DNA from: DATCHW01 sp963806045
Lineage (GTDB): Bacteria > Bacteroidota > Ignavibacteria > Tepidaquicellales > Tepidaquicellaceae
Length of the DNA: 64,000 nt
Direction: 5' to 3'
Assembly (NCBI GenBank): GCA_963806045.1
Contig: CAWDWP010000017.1
Location: 92,171-156,170 of the forward strand
Made by a program: the position numbers and the translations under genes. This document shows, piece by piece, positions 53,845 to 64,000 of this stretch (position 1 is the stretch's first letter; every line of letters starts with the position of its first letter). The notes under the pieces were generated by a model, which was not told where the DNA came from, did no database searches, and was given only the letters and a program-made list of their open reading frames with translations.

Positions 53845-53873
53845 ATATGATATTATAATGATATGATGATGTC
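53845..53873 (-). promoter_or_regulatory. sigma70-type promoter of the GntR gene with ATCAT repeats
   Basis: Minus strand: TTGACA (53873-53868), 17-nt spacer, TATCAT (53850-53845). The spacer and flanks consist of repeated ATCAT/ATATCAT words (ATCATCATATCATTATAA), a likely operator for the regulator itself. The predicted transcription start is at or next to the ATG pair, implying a leaderless or very short 5' end. Confidence 0.6.
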
Positions 53874-53880
53874 AAGAAAA

Positions 53881-54292
53881 AAATGAGTTTAAATTTGCAA
53901 CGCCAAAGAGAGAAAGTAGCAAGACAATCCGCCCCCTTTCTAGGGGAATTTTCTTCCGAGGTACGCTTGTGTGGAATGACTTAGGTAAATCGCGAGTTCC
54001 AGGAAGAGATATAATGAGTTGCTAAAGAGCCCTGTTTTTGCTCTGCGCAATGCATTGTTTTACATATGATAGGCACACTCATGAAGGCAATCCGTTAGAT
54101 TATATAATGCTTATATTGGATTAATTATGATATAACCGATATTATTGCGTATAATATAGGCTTTAATCGGTCATGATTTGCTATTGAGACGAGACATTTG
54201 CTGACTATTTTTCATCAACAGGAAGCTCTTCCTGCAATTTCCTGGATTTTTTAGAATGAGGACACCTTAAATGACAAGAACACTTTTCAAGT
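53881..54292. other. intergenic gap between GntR and glnD
   Basis: No gene is supported. It has mixed composition with AT-rich stretches including TATAAT-like words (near 54100 and 54154) that could serve the glnD promoter. No clear -35 partner, hairpin or repeat was found. Confidence 0.5.
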
Positions 54293-56777
54293 ATGAATGA
54301 AAAGCTATTAAGACAGATAACAGCCTGGATGGATGAAGGCTTCAGAGGCCTGGAACTTGCCCATAGATATACACAATACATGGACCAGTTTCTTGTCAGT
54401 ATATTTCGTTCGATTGATAATGGGGCACAGATAGTTCTTCTGGCTACCGGCGGATACGGACGCGAAGAACTTGCACCATTTTCCGATATTGATATTATGT
54501 TTTTTGCGAAAAACAGGGCAAATGCCGAAACAGCCGAACGTATTCTTTATGCGTTATGGGACTCCGGATTGGAAATCAGCCATGCCTTCAGAACTGCTGA
54601 TGAATGTATTGAAGAGGCTTTCAGGGACATCAGGACCAGGACAGCTCTCATAGAAGCCCGTTATCTTGCGGGGGACAAAGACCTTTTTCAGATATTCAGA
54701 AACGACGTCTATCCGGTAATTGCGTACCAGAAAAAGCAGGCTTTTGTCCGCGAGAAATTGAAAGAAATGGAGCAAAGACATCTGGAGTCCGGTCATTCCG
54801 TATTTCTTCTGGAACCTCATATAAAGGAAGGCGAGGGGGGTCTCAGGGATATTCATACCCTGTATTGGCTCTCAAGGGTTGCGTTTAAGTGCGAAAATTT
54901 TTCCGGTCTTTCCTCTCTGACGGGAGAATATGATTATAAAAGGCTCCTGAAGGCTTATGACTTTATGCTTCAGCTGAGATATTGCCTGCATCTGGAAAGT
55001 AAAAGGAGAAACGATATTTTTTCTTTTGAATATCAAAAAAGCGTCGCCTGTCGTCTGGGTTTCAGGGACTCGAAAAAATTCAGTGGTCCGGAGAGGATGA
55101 TGCGATACTATTACCTGAAGAGCAAGGTAATAAAAGATGTGACAAGACAGGTAATGGTATTGTGCAGCAGGCAATTTATACCTGCCCTTAAGGACCGGAT
55201 CATCAAAAAAATCACGGATGAGTTTTCAATTTCTGCCGGAAAATTGATAGCAACAAAGCAAAATCTTCTTGGGACCAATACGGACAAGATTATGGAAAGT
55301 TTTTATCTCTATGCGCATACAGGGAAAAAGTTCAGCGAGATGCTGAAGGAAAATATAATGTCCCATCTTATAAGGATAAATCAGAGCACGAGAAAATTCT
55401 TCGCATCTATTTTTTATTTCCTTGAGATATTTAAGAGTCCGCGGGTTTATGATACCCTGCGGGAAATGCATGAAACCGGCGTGCTGGGGAGGTTTGTTCC
55501 GGAATTCGGCGCATTGCGGTGGCTCGTAGTCCACGAGCCTTATCATATGTATACAGTTGATGAGCATTCGCTCCTTGCAGTAAAGAACCTGGAAGACCTT
55601 AAGTCTACGAAATACAGGCATCTGGAGGAGTTGAGCAAAGTATCAATAATCTGAATAATATCGAGCTGCTTTTCTTTGCTCCATCATGTTCCATGATATC
55701 GGGAAGGCAGTGGGGAAACACCATGAGGAAGAGGGGTATAAAAGGCTGAAGCATATTTTGGAACGTTTTGGCCTTGACGGCACGAGGCGGACGAGGATTG
55801 AGTTCCTAGTGAAAAACCATATCCTTATGTCAAGGCTCGCAATGACCAGTGAGGCGGGTGATATGGACGTTATAACAAGGTTCGCGGACGTTGTCGGGGA
55901 CCTCGACAAACCTCAAGGCATCTGTATCTTATGACCTACGCGGACATGTCGGCCGTGAATCCCCGGTTCTGGAGTTCATGGAAAGCGTATCTTTTGCGTG
56001 AGTTTATATCTGTCCGACCAGCGGGGTACTTATCCGGGGGTCACGCAGGGGAGAGCAGAGTATATCAGACAATCTCCAGACGTGATTACCCTGAAATCAA
56101 GTCCAGAAGAACTTGTCCGGTTTTTAGGCGAGATGCCCGACCGGTATCTGCTTTCGACGAGCAAGCCGAAGGTGATCGCCGATTAGTGAGTTAAGAAAGA
56201 AGGCGGCCTGGGATTTTTTTTCCATGCGCATAGACAGCAGCCCTGATGGGGTAAGCGAGATAGTAATCTGCACAAAGGACTCCCTGGTCTTTTTTCGAGA
56301 ATTGTCGGCTTCCTTTCATCAAAGAGTCTGAATATTTTTGGCGGAAGCATCTTTACCGGCGAGAACGGGGTTGTAATTGACAGAATTTCAATCTCAAACT
56401 GGAAAGATATATGGTGGGAGGGACTTGAACGGGACATTGAAGACGGACTAAGAGGCATTATTGTCGACGAAAAACCTGTTCAGCTTGTCCAGCGAAAAGT
56501 GGAGATGCACAGTCTTTTCGATCTGTTTATAGAACTTGATAACGAGACATCCCCTGTCTTCAGTATTGTTGAAATATTTACGCAGGACAGGCTTGGATTA
56601 TTATATGATATATCGACGGTCATGTATGAAAAGGGAATAAATATCGTTTCCGCAGGGATCCATACTGAATCCGGACTGGCACAGGACATATTTTATGTGC
56701 AGGTCAACAATAAAAAAATTGCCGACAATATTATACAGGAGCTCTTGTCTGAATTATGGACACTGCTAAAAAAATAA
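54293..56777 (+). CDS. glnD: bifunctional uridylyltransferase/uridylyl-removing enzyme GlnD (frameshifted)
   Basis: Pieces in successive frames make one protein of about 825 residues. The nucleotidyltransferase domain (54293-55654) has LLATGGYGREELAPFSDIDIMFF (GG..RxEL..SDxD) and EGEGGLRDIHTLYWL. The HD domain runs from DEHSLLAVKNLE in the first frame to MFHDIGKAVGKHHEEEG in the next. The ACT domains end at 56777 (SIVEIFTQDRLGLLYDISTVMYEKGINIVSAGIHT). It uridylylates and deuridylylates PII according to glutamine. At least three frame changes (about 55640, 55930, 56190-56490) suggest poor sequence rather than decay. Its stop overlaps the next gene by 22 bp. Confidence 0.83.
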
Positions 56778-59700
56778 GGAAAATATCCTATCTTATTGTT
56801 CTTGGACTGCTTCTAGGAATGGCCGCCGTGTATTTAAGGGGGCCCCATGTGTCCAATGCCCTGAAAAAGCTGATATTGCCTGAGCTTGAAATGGCAACAG
56901 GGCATAAGGTAATCGCGCAGAAGATCTATATAAATATTTTTCCCTTGTTTGTTGAAGCGAAAGAAATGAAAATGTACGATGATGAGGGGAGAAGGATACT
57001 TTATGCAAAAAGGGTCAAGGCCTACCTGAACATCTCGGGAATTATTGATAAAAACCTGAAGATCCGCAGGCTCGTAATAAGGGCGCCTGAACTGACAGTT
57101 GACAGCCCGAAAGTCAGTGAAATAATGGCGAATATAGAGGCTTACCTGGTGCAAAAGAGAGATAAGAAGATAAATGTTGAAATTAAGGCTGTGGAAGTGC
57201 AACAAGGCAAAGCAGAATATATTGATACAGGCCTTAAAACCAGTATTGGGCTCAATGACTTCAGTGGTGAAGTAATCATCGGCAAGCTTCAGAGGCTAAA
57301 AACTGCTGTCAGGAAAATTATAGTGAAAAGAGAGGGATGGCCTGAAATCTCCGCAGAATTTTCGTCTGATATGTTGCTGAAAGACGGAACGCTCCAGATA
57401 AATAAGCTTATAGTAAATTCCTTTGGTTCACAGATGACTGCCTCAGGAAAATATGCCGGGGACAGTGCTGCAGGCAAAGACCGGAATTAGGCTTTTTGTT
57501 AAAACAGTAAAGGAAATATTCCATTTGGTGACGCCGGGAGAAGGGAGGCTGGATGCAAAAGGAGATGTAACATATAAAGATAAAAATATCTCTGTTGACC
57601 TGAAGCTGTCAGGGGAATTTTATCTCCAGACGCTGATGGAACTGCTCAAGGTAAAGGAAAAAATACAGGGGCTTGTTGAGGTAAAGGGCGAGATCAAGGG
57701 TCAGCTGAACAATATAAAAGGGGCCGGCACAGCAACCTTGCATAAGGGAAATCTCTATGACGTTGATATTGATTATCTAAAGTCTGCTGTGTCCTATGCA
57801 AATGGCGTCATGAGTTTTAATAATGCGGAGGGTAAACTGTATAATGGTCAGGCAAAGGCCTCGGCTTCGATAGAGCTTCCTGTTGTCAATACTTTTACCC
57901 TTGATATTGATTTTTCCGACGTAGACAGTCTCCCCTTATTCAAACTGATCGGATGGGATCCCGGTATACAGGCCGGAAAGGTAACAGGAGTGCTTCATAG
58001 TTCAGGAGAGGAGTTCAATCCCGCAGGCCATTTTCAATACAGGAGTATCAGCCGGGGAGAGGACGTACCGGGAAGAATCAGGGACATTCCAGGTAATTCC
58101 GTTACTTCCAGCACAACTATAGATAAGGGGAACGACGTGCTTGCAAGGATCAGGGACATTTCAGGCGTCTACGTGATGAACGGCCCGCTGCTGACCTTGT
58201 CTGATCTGAAACTTAATTCCGAAAAGACGAGTGTCTCTGCGAAGGGCCTTGTAGACATCGAAGAAAAAACATTGAACATGGACTGTGCTTTAAAATCAGG
58301 AGACGTCACTGATATCACTTTGCCCTATTACAGCAAGCTTCAGGGGAAAGGAGAGTTCTATGGGAAGGTAACCGGTCCATTTAATGATCCGGTCATCAGT
58401 GGAAGGGTGAAGGTGGAAGATTCTGTTATTGAAGGATACCGTTCAGGCCTGCTGGATGTTGACCTGGTCTACAGGAAAGACCTTTTCCATATCAATGAAT
58501 TTGTTCTGAAACGCGGTGATGAGCTGCACCGTATAACGGGAGATATATATTTCAGAAATGCGAAGAATATATTTGAATTGGCAGGCGCTGAATACAAGTT
58601 GCGTGCAGTATTAATAAACGCCGGGACAGAAAGATTTGTTAAAATATTTTATCCTGATTTTAAAGCTACGGGAATATTTTCTTCTGATTTTACCATCAGA
58701 GGCACTGCGAAAAGTCCTGCTGTTCATGGGACGGCCTCGCTTTTTAAGACTTCTCTCTATGATGTGCCATTCGATGCAGCTTCCCTTGAAGTGGATTATA
58801 ATGACAAGAAACTTTCTCTCTCGAAGGTGAGGGTCAAAAAGGGCAATTCTCTTTTGCAGGGAGATTTTACTTTGTATCCGGACGACTACTTTTTCATATA
58901 AGGCCTATTCTGATAGGGTCATGCTCAGTGACCTTGTCCCGAGGCCGATACAAGGGGAGGCTGTTTTAAGCGTCAAGTCAGAAGGAAAGGGCGCTTTTGA
59001 TGACCCGACAATAGCGCTGGATGCAAAGATAACTGATAGTGTAGTGAAAGGCAGGCATATCGGCGGCGGCGTTATGACAGCTTCAATAAAGAACAAAAAT
59101 ATTACGGTGAAAGCCAAATTATTGAGTGACAGGGTGACTATCGATGCAAAAGGCCGGCTTGAAGGTGAATTGCCCTGGGACGCAAACGTTAATATTCAGA
59201 CAGGGAGATATGACTTTCTGGTCACGTCCTTATTAAAAGACGTACCGGAAGACCTTATTTTAAGTCTGAACGGATCTATAATGCTGCGGGGGACCAAAAA
59301 ACAGATATCCGCAACTTCAACAATAAAGCATATGGTCCTTTCAATGTATGGATACAGTTTTACTAATGAGAATGAAATGAACCTGGAGTTGCAGGACAGG
59401 AAACTTTCGTTCAATACTATTTCGCTGCGCGGCGGAGATACCCAGCTCAGTGTGAAGGGAGGGCTGACTTTAGGAAAAGAGTACAATCTTACCTTCGAAG
59501 GAAGGTCCGAGCTTTCTCCTTTTAAAAGTCTTTCCAGCAGGCTTGGACTCTTAAAGGGGAAGGCCGGGTTTGTAATGGAAATAATAGGGGACTGGGAGAC
59601 GCCGAAAATATATGGAGGCATCTCCCTTGAGGATGGCGCTATCGGCTTAAAAGATTATCCGCAAAGGATCAGTTCTTTGAACGGTTATCTCTATATGGAC

Positions 59701-60760
59701 AATGACAGGGTGGTACTCCAAAAACTATCAGGAAAAATCGGGGGCGGAGACATTGATATTTCCGGAATTCTCTATCTAGCGCAAATTTGCTTTCAAGCGT
59801 TTTTACGTTGAAGCAAAATTAAACAACATATCAACCGCTGTCTCAAAGGATTTTAATGTAAATTATGGCGGAAACATTCTTTATAAGGGGACCCCGTCCT
59901 CCCAGACCGTCTCAGGTGAAATAACTATCAATAACGCCCGGTATCGTGAAAGGGTCGAATGGAAAAGCTGGCTGTTGAAGGCAAAGGCCGCTGAAAAGAT
60001 AAAGTCCGAGATATCGAACCTTGAGAATGCGGAGCTGAATATTAGAATTATCGGCAAAAACAATATGTCTATTGATAATAATGTCGCGAGGGCCCCGGTC
60101 ACTGCGGATATGGTTTTACGGGGGACCATATACCGGCCGGTCCTTTTCGGCAGACTTGAGTCGAAGGAAGGCACCGTGTATTTCAGGAACAATGAATTCA
60201 GGATACTTCATGCCAGCGCGGATTTTGTTGACCCGAAGAGAATGACCCCTGTTATGGAGATCGCTGCGGAGACAACGGTATCGGGCTATAACATAAAGAT
60301 GAACCTTGAAGGGCAGATCGACCATTTCAATATGTCTCTTTCTTCCGACCCGCCGCTGAAAGAGATGGACATCCTTTCTCTCCTGACCGTCGGAAAGACG
60401 AGCGGGGAGCTGAAGGGACTGGAGGGCGGAATCGGCGCAGGGGAGGCCACCTCGTTTGTGACCGGTAAAATGCAGGATGTCATAGAAGAAAGGCTCAGGA
60501 CAATAACCGGCCTGGACAGGTTCCAGATCGATCCTTATGTTTCCAGGACTACAGGTACGGTCGTGCCGCGGGTCACGGTCTCAAAGAGACTTCTGGGAGA
60601 CAAAGTCTTTATTACCTATGCGACGCCGGTAGGTTCAGCAGTAGACGAACAGATAATAAAGCTCGAATACTTTGTGGCGAAGAACGTCTCCCTCATCGGC
60701 GTGCGGGATGAGAGGGGAATAATCGGAGGCGATGTCCAGTTCAGGTTTGAATTTAAATGA
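56756..60760 (+). CDS. tamB: TamB-like translocation/assembly protein (frameshifted)
   Basis: Begins MDTAKKIRKISYLIVLGLLL with one membrane anchor and AsmA-like text. Long beta-helical repeats (FYGKVTGPFNDPVISGRVKVEDSVIEGY; KGAFDDPTIALDAKITDSVVKG) follow. The diagnostic DUF490/TamB end is LRTITGLDRFQIDPYVSRTTGTVVPRVTVSKRLLGDKVFITY ... GGDVQFRFEFK. Frames change near 57470, 58885 and 59790. Joined length is about 1,330 residues. A periplasm-spanning lipid-transfer or assembly protein; the Omp85 gene follows with a 4-bp overlap, the usual tamB-tamA/bamA neighbourhood. Confidence 0.83.
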
Positions 60761-63475
60761 TACGTAACATTAGGGCAAAGAGGAGGCGTTTATCGAAATT
60801 CTGGAAGACGGCACTGCCCATATGTTTTATCTTTTTTTTCTTTTGTACACTGGCCCGAAGTTCCGGGAAATCTGTCATAGCCGGCAACCTTGAAATAGTT
60901 GGATTGCATTCGATAGAAAAGGATGAATTTATCGACCTGCTGGGCTTGATAAGAGGGAGGAGCGGTAGATGAAGACCTGGATGAGAAAAGGGATAAAGAG
61001 GGCCTTTTTAAAGGGGATTTTCGAAGATATTTCCATTGATGTTTCTGAAGGAGATACCCATGGAATTACAGTAAATGTCGAAGAAAGAGAATTCATAAAA
61101 AAAGTGCAGATAAAAGGAAATTACCCTCTTTCCGCGAAAGAAGATCGCAGAGCTTTTCCTTTTAAAGGAAGATCAGGTCATGCGTTACGATCTTATATCG
61201 CAGGCAAAAGAAGAACTGAAAAAGACGCTTGGTCTTTACGGGTTTCCTGAGGCGCTGGTTGAGGTGGAAGTCGCCAGGGACAAGGAACCGTACAGGGCGG
61301 ATGTTTATGTGACGATTGATGCGGGCAAGCCTCTGCTTATAAAGACCCTCCGGATAGTTGGGAGCGGACTGGATCTTATAGATTCTCTGAAGACGAAACC
61401 TGGAGATGTGTATGATCAGACAGATCTTAATGATGACTTGAAACAACTCGCGGAACACCTTAAAAAGGAGGGGTATTATAAACCCGTGTCGGCCCCTATT
61501 CGTACCGCGACGGAGAACTTGAAATAGCGGTCGTCCCGGGGAAAATATTGACTGTTGTTATGGAAGGGAACAATGTCATTTCTGAAAAGGACCTTATGAA
61601 AGAAGTAGCTTTTTTCGAAACGGGAACCTTCAGTGATGAAGCGATTTCTGAGGCAATCGCCAAAATGATATTTAGCTACCATGAGGCCGGATATGCATCC
61701 GCGCAGATCGCTCCGGTGACAGACTCTGACGAGGAGACGATACATATTACATTTTTCATATTCGAGGGCGAAAAATACACTATAAAAGGCCTGGAGTTTA
61801 TCGGCGCCCGTTTGCCGCAGGAGAAGTTGCAGGAGGTAATGAACCTGAAAAAAGGGGGTGTTTATAACCCTGATATATTGGAGAAGGACAGGGACTCTTT
61901 AAGGAAATTTACGGGGCGCTCGGCTATCTCGAAGCAGAAGTAAGGGAGTTTGAAACGAAGATTGATGAAAAAGATAAGACAGTGGATATCACTGTAGATA
62001 TTCATGAGGGTGAGAGGACCGAGATAGCTCGATGTCGATATCACAGGTGTCGATCCTGATGTAAAGGAAAAACTCATGAACATCGTCGGGCTTAAGCAGG
62101 GTGATCCATATAATGAGGTTGACATCTCAGACGCCAGATTCAAGATCCTTGACTATTACAGTGAGCAGGGATATGCCAACGTTGATGTTACTGTAGCAAG
62201 AAATATTGAGGGGCATAAGGTCTCTCTCAAATTCAATGTTACAAAAGGGACCAGGAAGTTGATTGGAAAGGCGATAATAACCGGCAATAAGGCAACCAGA
62301 TATGTGGTCGTAAAACGCGAACTGACGAACAGCGAAGGCGAGCCGTACAGCTTCAGAACGCTCGCAAATGACCGGCAGAAATTATATAAGCTCGGGTTGT
62401 TTACTAATGTCGATATCGAGATCCTTAACAGGGGTGAGGACAGCGAAGACATTTTGATAAGGGTAAGAGAGGGTAATGCGGGTGCTTTTGAATTCGGCGT
62501 CGGGTATGGTGAATACGAGCAATACAGGGGGTTCATTCAGTTGAGCTACCGGAACCTCTGGGGCATGAACAGACAGGGCTCACTACGTGCCGAGATAAGC
62601 GGTCTCGAGAAAAGGGTAATCTTGCAATATTATGAACCGTGGTTTACGGGGTACGAGTTGCCTTTCAGGGTGCTGTTGCTGCGTGAACAGAAGAAAGAGA
62701 TCAATATTCCGGGCGGTGACACTATTTACAAGCTGGTAAGGCATACGGCCTCGGCAGGTTTTGAAAAGCAGCTGTCTCCTAAACTCAAAGCAGATATATT
62801 TTATGAGTTTTCTGTCGTGAAGACCTATGATGTGCAGCCTGATGTTATATTGAGCAGGAGAATGTCGGCACTCTTGTAATAAGCAGCATAAAGAGTTCTA
62901 TCACATACAACACGAGGGACAACCCCTTTAATCCGTCCCGTGGCCTGCTTGCCGGACTCTCCATGAAAGCGGCCTCACCCCTTCTTTTTTCTGAAACGTA
63001 TTTCAATAAATTCGAGGCGTATGGGAGCTTCTTTCATAAATTGCACAAGAGAGTTGTGCTTGCGGTATCGGTAAGAGGAGGCCTGGCATTTGGGTATGGA
63101 GACACGGATGAACTCCCGATTGTTGAAAGGTTTTTTCTCGGCGGGGGTACTACCGTAAGGGGCTATGAGCAGGACACCCTCGGCCCGAAAGGGGATGACA
63201 ATAACCCTATTGGAGGGAACGCTTACCTCGAAGGGAATATTGAACTGAGGACAGAGATCGGAAGGGGTTTTTCACTGGTCCCATTTTTAGATATGGGAAA
63301 CGTATGGATAAAGGCAAGCGATATGGATGTGGCCCACCTTAAATATACTGCAGGCATGGGTTTGCGTTATGATACTCCTGTCGGTCCTCTCAGGGTCGAT
63401 TACGGATTCAAACTGCACAGGGAACCTGACGAAAGCCGGGGCGCATTTCATTTCAGTATAGGGCATGCTTTTTAG
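60757..63475 (+). CDS. Omp85-family outer-membrane assembly protein, BamA/TamA type (frameshifted)
   Basis: Signal/anchor (FWKTALPICFIFFFFCTLARSS), then POTRA modules (AGNLEIVGLHSIEKDEFIDLLGL; TVVMEGNNVISEKDLMKEVAFFETG; YTIKGLEFIGARLPQEKLQEVMNLKKGGVYN). A surface-antigen barrel (VRLRVEG-like REGNAGAFEFGVGYGEYEQYRGFIQLSYRN) ends FFLGGGTTVRGYEQDTLGP ... FHFSIGHAF. The VRGY motif of the barrel loop is intact. Five frame changes divide it (about 60960, 61170, 61520, 61930, 62870). Length about 905 residues. Whether it is BamA or TamA is open; adjacency to tamB leans toward TamA-like pairing, while the many POTRA modules fit BamA. Confidence 0.8.
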
Positions 63476-64000
63476 ATGGGAAAGGAGAATTTTAAGAAAC
63501 TAATCATGCAAGACAGGCCCTTTTTTGTCTTCTTTTTTTTACTCTTTGTTTTACTGATAGGCCATGCCTGTGAGGCGGAGGGGTTTAGCGACCGGGTGGC
63601 AGCTTTTGTGGATGAGGATTCGATAACAGCAAGCGAGTTGCAGGAGCAATATATGGAAACGCTTAAAATGACCCCTGATATTACAAAGGAAGAAGTCCTG
63701 AATACCATGATCAACAGAATATTGATCTTGCGGGAAGCGAATACAGGATTGAAAGACCGTCGCCCGATGAAGTGATCAAGGAATATATAGACCTCAAGGA
63801 GAGGGCCTTTATTCGTGTGCCGGAGACGGAAATCGAAAGATATTATAGGGAAAACAGCGCTATGTTTTCGGAAAAGAATATGATGACGTTCGCGACGAAA
63901 TAGAGCAATATCTTATTGAAAAAGAGCTGAATGTGAGGCTGAAAGAGACCCTGCGTGAACTCAGAAAGACGGCGTACATTAAAATATTGGACAAAAAATG
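63476..64000 (+). CDS. SurA N-terminal-domain chaperone-like protein without PPIase domain
   Basis: The ATG immediately follows the Omp85 stop codon. Signal region (FFVFFFLLFVLLIGHACEAEG), then the SurA opening FSDRVAAFVDEDSITASELQEQYMETLKM and VLNTMINRILILREA. After two frame changes (about 63740, 63870) come SPDEVIKEYIDLKERAFIRV, then ETEIERYYRENSAMF, then EYDDVRDEIEQYLIEKELNV and KTAYIKILDKK at the window edge. No parvulin domain lies between the halves, so it resembles short SurA-like periplasmic chaperones. Its place after Omp85 fits a role in outer-membrane protein folding. Confidence 0.75.

Noticed and set aside
53079..64000. Horizontally acquired island in the Ignavibacteria-like genome
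   Set aside because: The block consists of core housekeeping genes (glnD, tamB, Omp85), lacks integrase or attachment sites, and begins at a low-complexity repeat; an assembly join is the simpler explanation.

Overview
The window joins two different kinds of DNA. From position 1 to about 53.0 kb it is AT-rich (roughly one third GC by eye). It carries several secreted proteins ending in the type IX secretion (T9SS) sorting domain of the 'NYPNPFNP ... GVYFYKL' type, which is characteristic of Ignavibacteriota/Chlorobi-related Bacteroidota. From about 53.1 kb to the end it is clearly GC-richer, has no T9SS signatures, and carries a GntR regulator and a glnD - tamB - Omp85 (BamA/TamA) - SurA-like cluster of the kind found in Nitrospirota or deltaproteobacteria-like Gram-negatives. 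The change falls exactly at the end of a 27-bp tandem repeat whose coding frame has lost its 5' end. I read this as a probable assembly chimera, not as gene transfer.

Layout of the first part. 1-15 kb: the end of typA/bipA, a pseudouridine catabolism pair (psuK-psuG), T9SS cargo proteins (an esterase and two paralogous clan GH-A-like proteins), a TonB-dependent receptor with an unusual repeat-hairpin leader, alanine racemase and a flavin reductase. 15-25 kb: outer-membrane barrel plus ammonium transporter, universal stress protein, tandem RibD/DHFR-like genes with a decayed third copy, an exported rubrerythrin lipoprotein, a haem-binding protein, twin carbonic anhydrase lipoproteins and a broken PQQ-type propeller gene. 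25-53 kb: almost entirely minus-strand genes that look like a stress/dormancy island. They include a LuxR-type response regulator with a B12-radical SAM protein, an NRAMP transporter, YceI, PAP2 phosphatase, DUF3943, ferritin, duplicated small membrane proteins, kaiC-kaiB (plus strand), LysE with Mla lipid-transport genes, and a sugar cluster (GT4, cupin, short pyruvate kinase, GH130, HAD phosphatase). Further genes there are a sigma-region-2-only protein with a Met-rich lipoprotein, MacAB and a DUF4382 lipoprotein.

Most interesting signals. (1) Five promoters in the 27-49 kb island share one architecture: an 18-bp element (palindrome CTAATCC-N4-GGATTAG in four of them), then exactly 22 nt including TTTTTCATCCC or a close variant, then a -10-like hexamer. 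Each points at a gene: the response-regulator gene itself, the small membrane proteins, kaiCB, the LysE-Mla operon and the sigma-like gene. This looks like an undescribed regulon in which the local response regulator may act from about -43. (2) Three structured modules repeat at exactly 148 bp between 25.16 and 25.54 kb. (3) Paired repeat-hairpin modules lie in front of the TonB receptor gene.

Many genes carry single-base frameshifts, often at homopolymers, and nearly every gene after 54 kb has several. Most are probably sequence errors; coordinates of such genes are given across the breaks.
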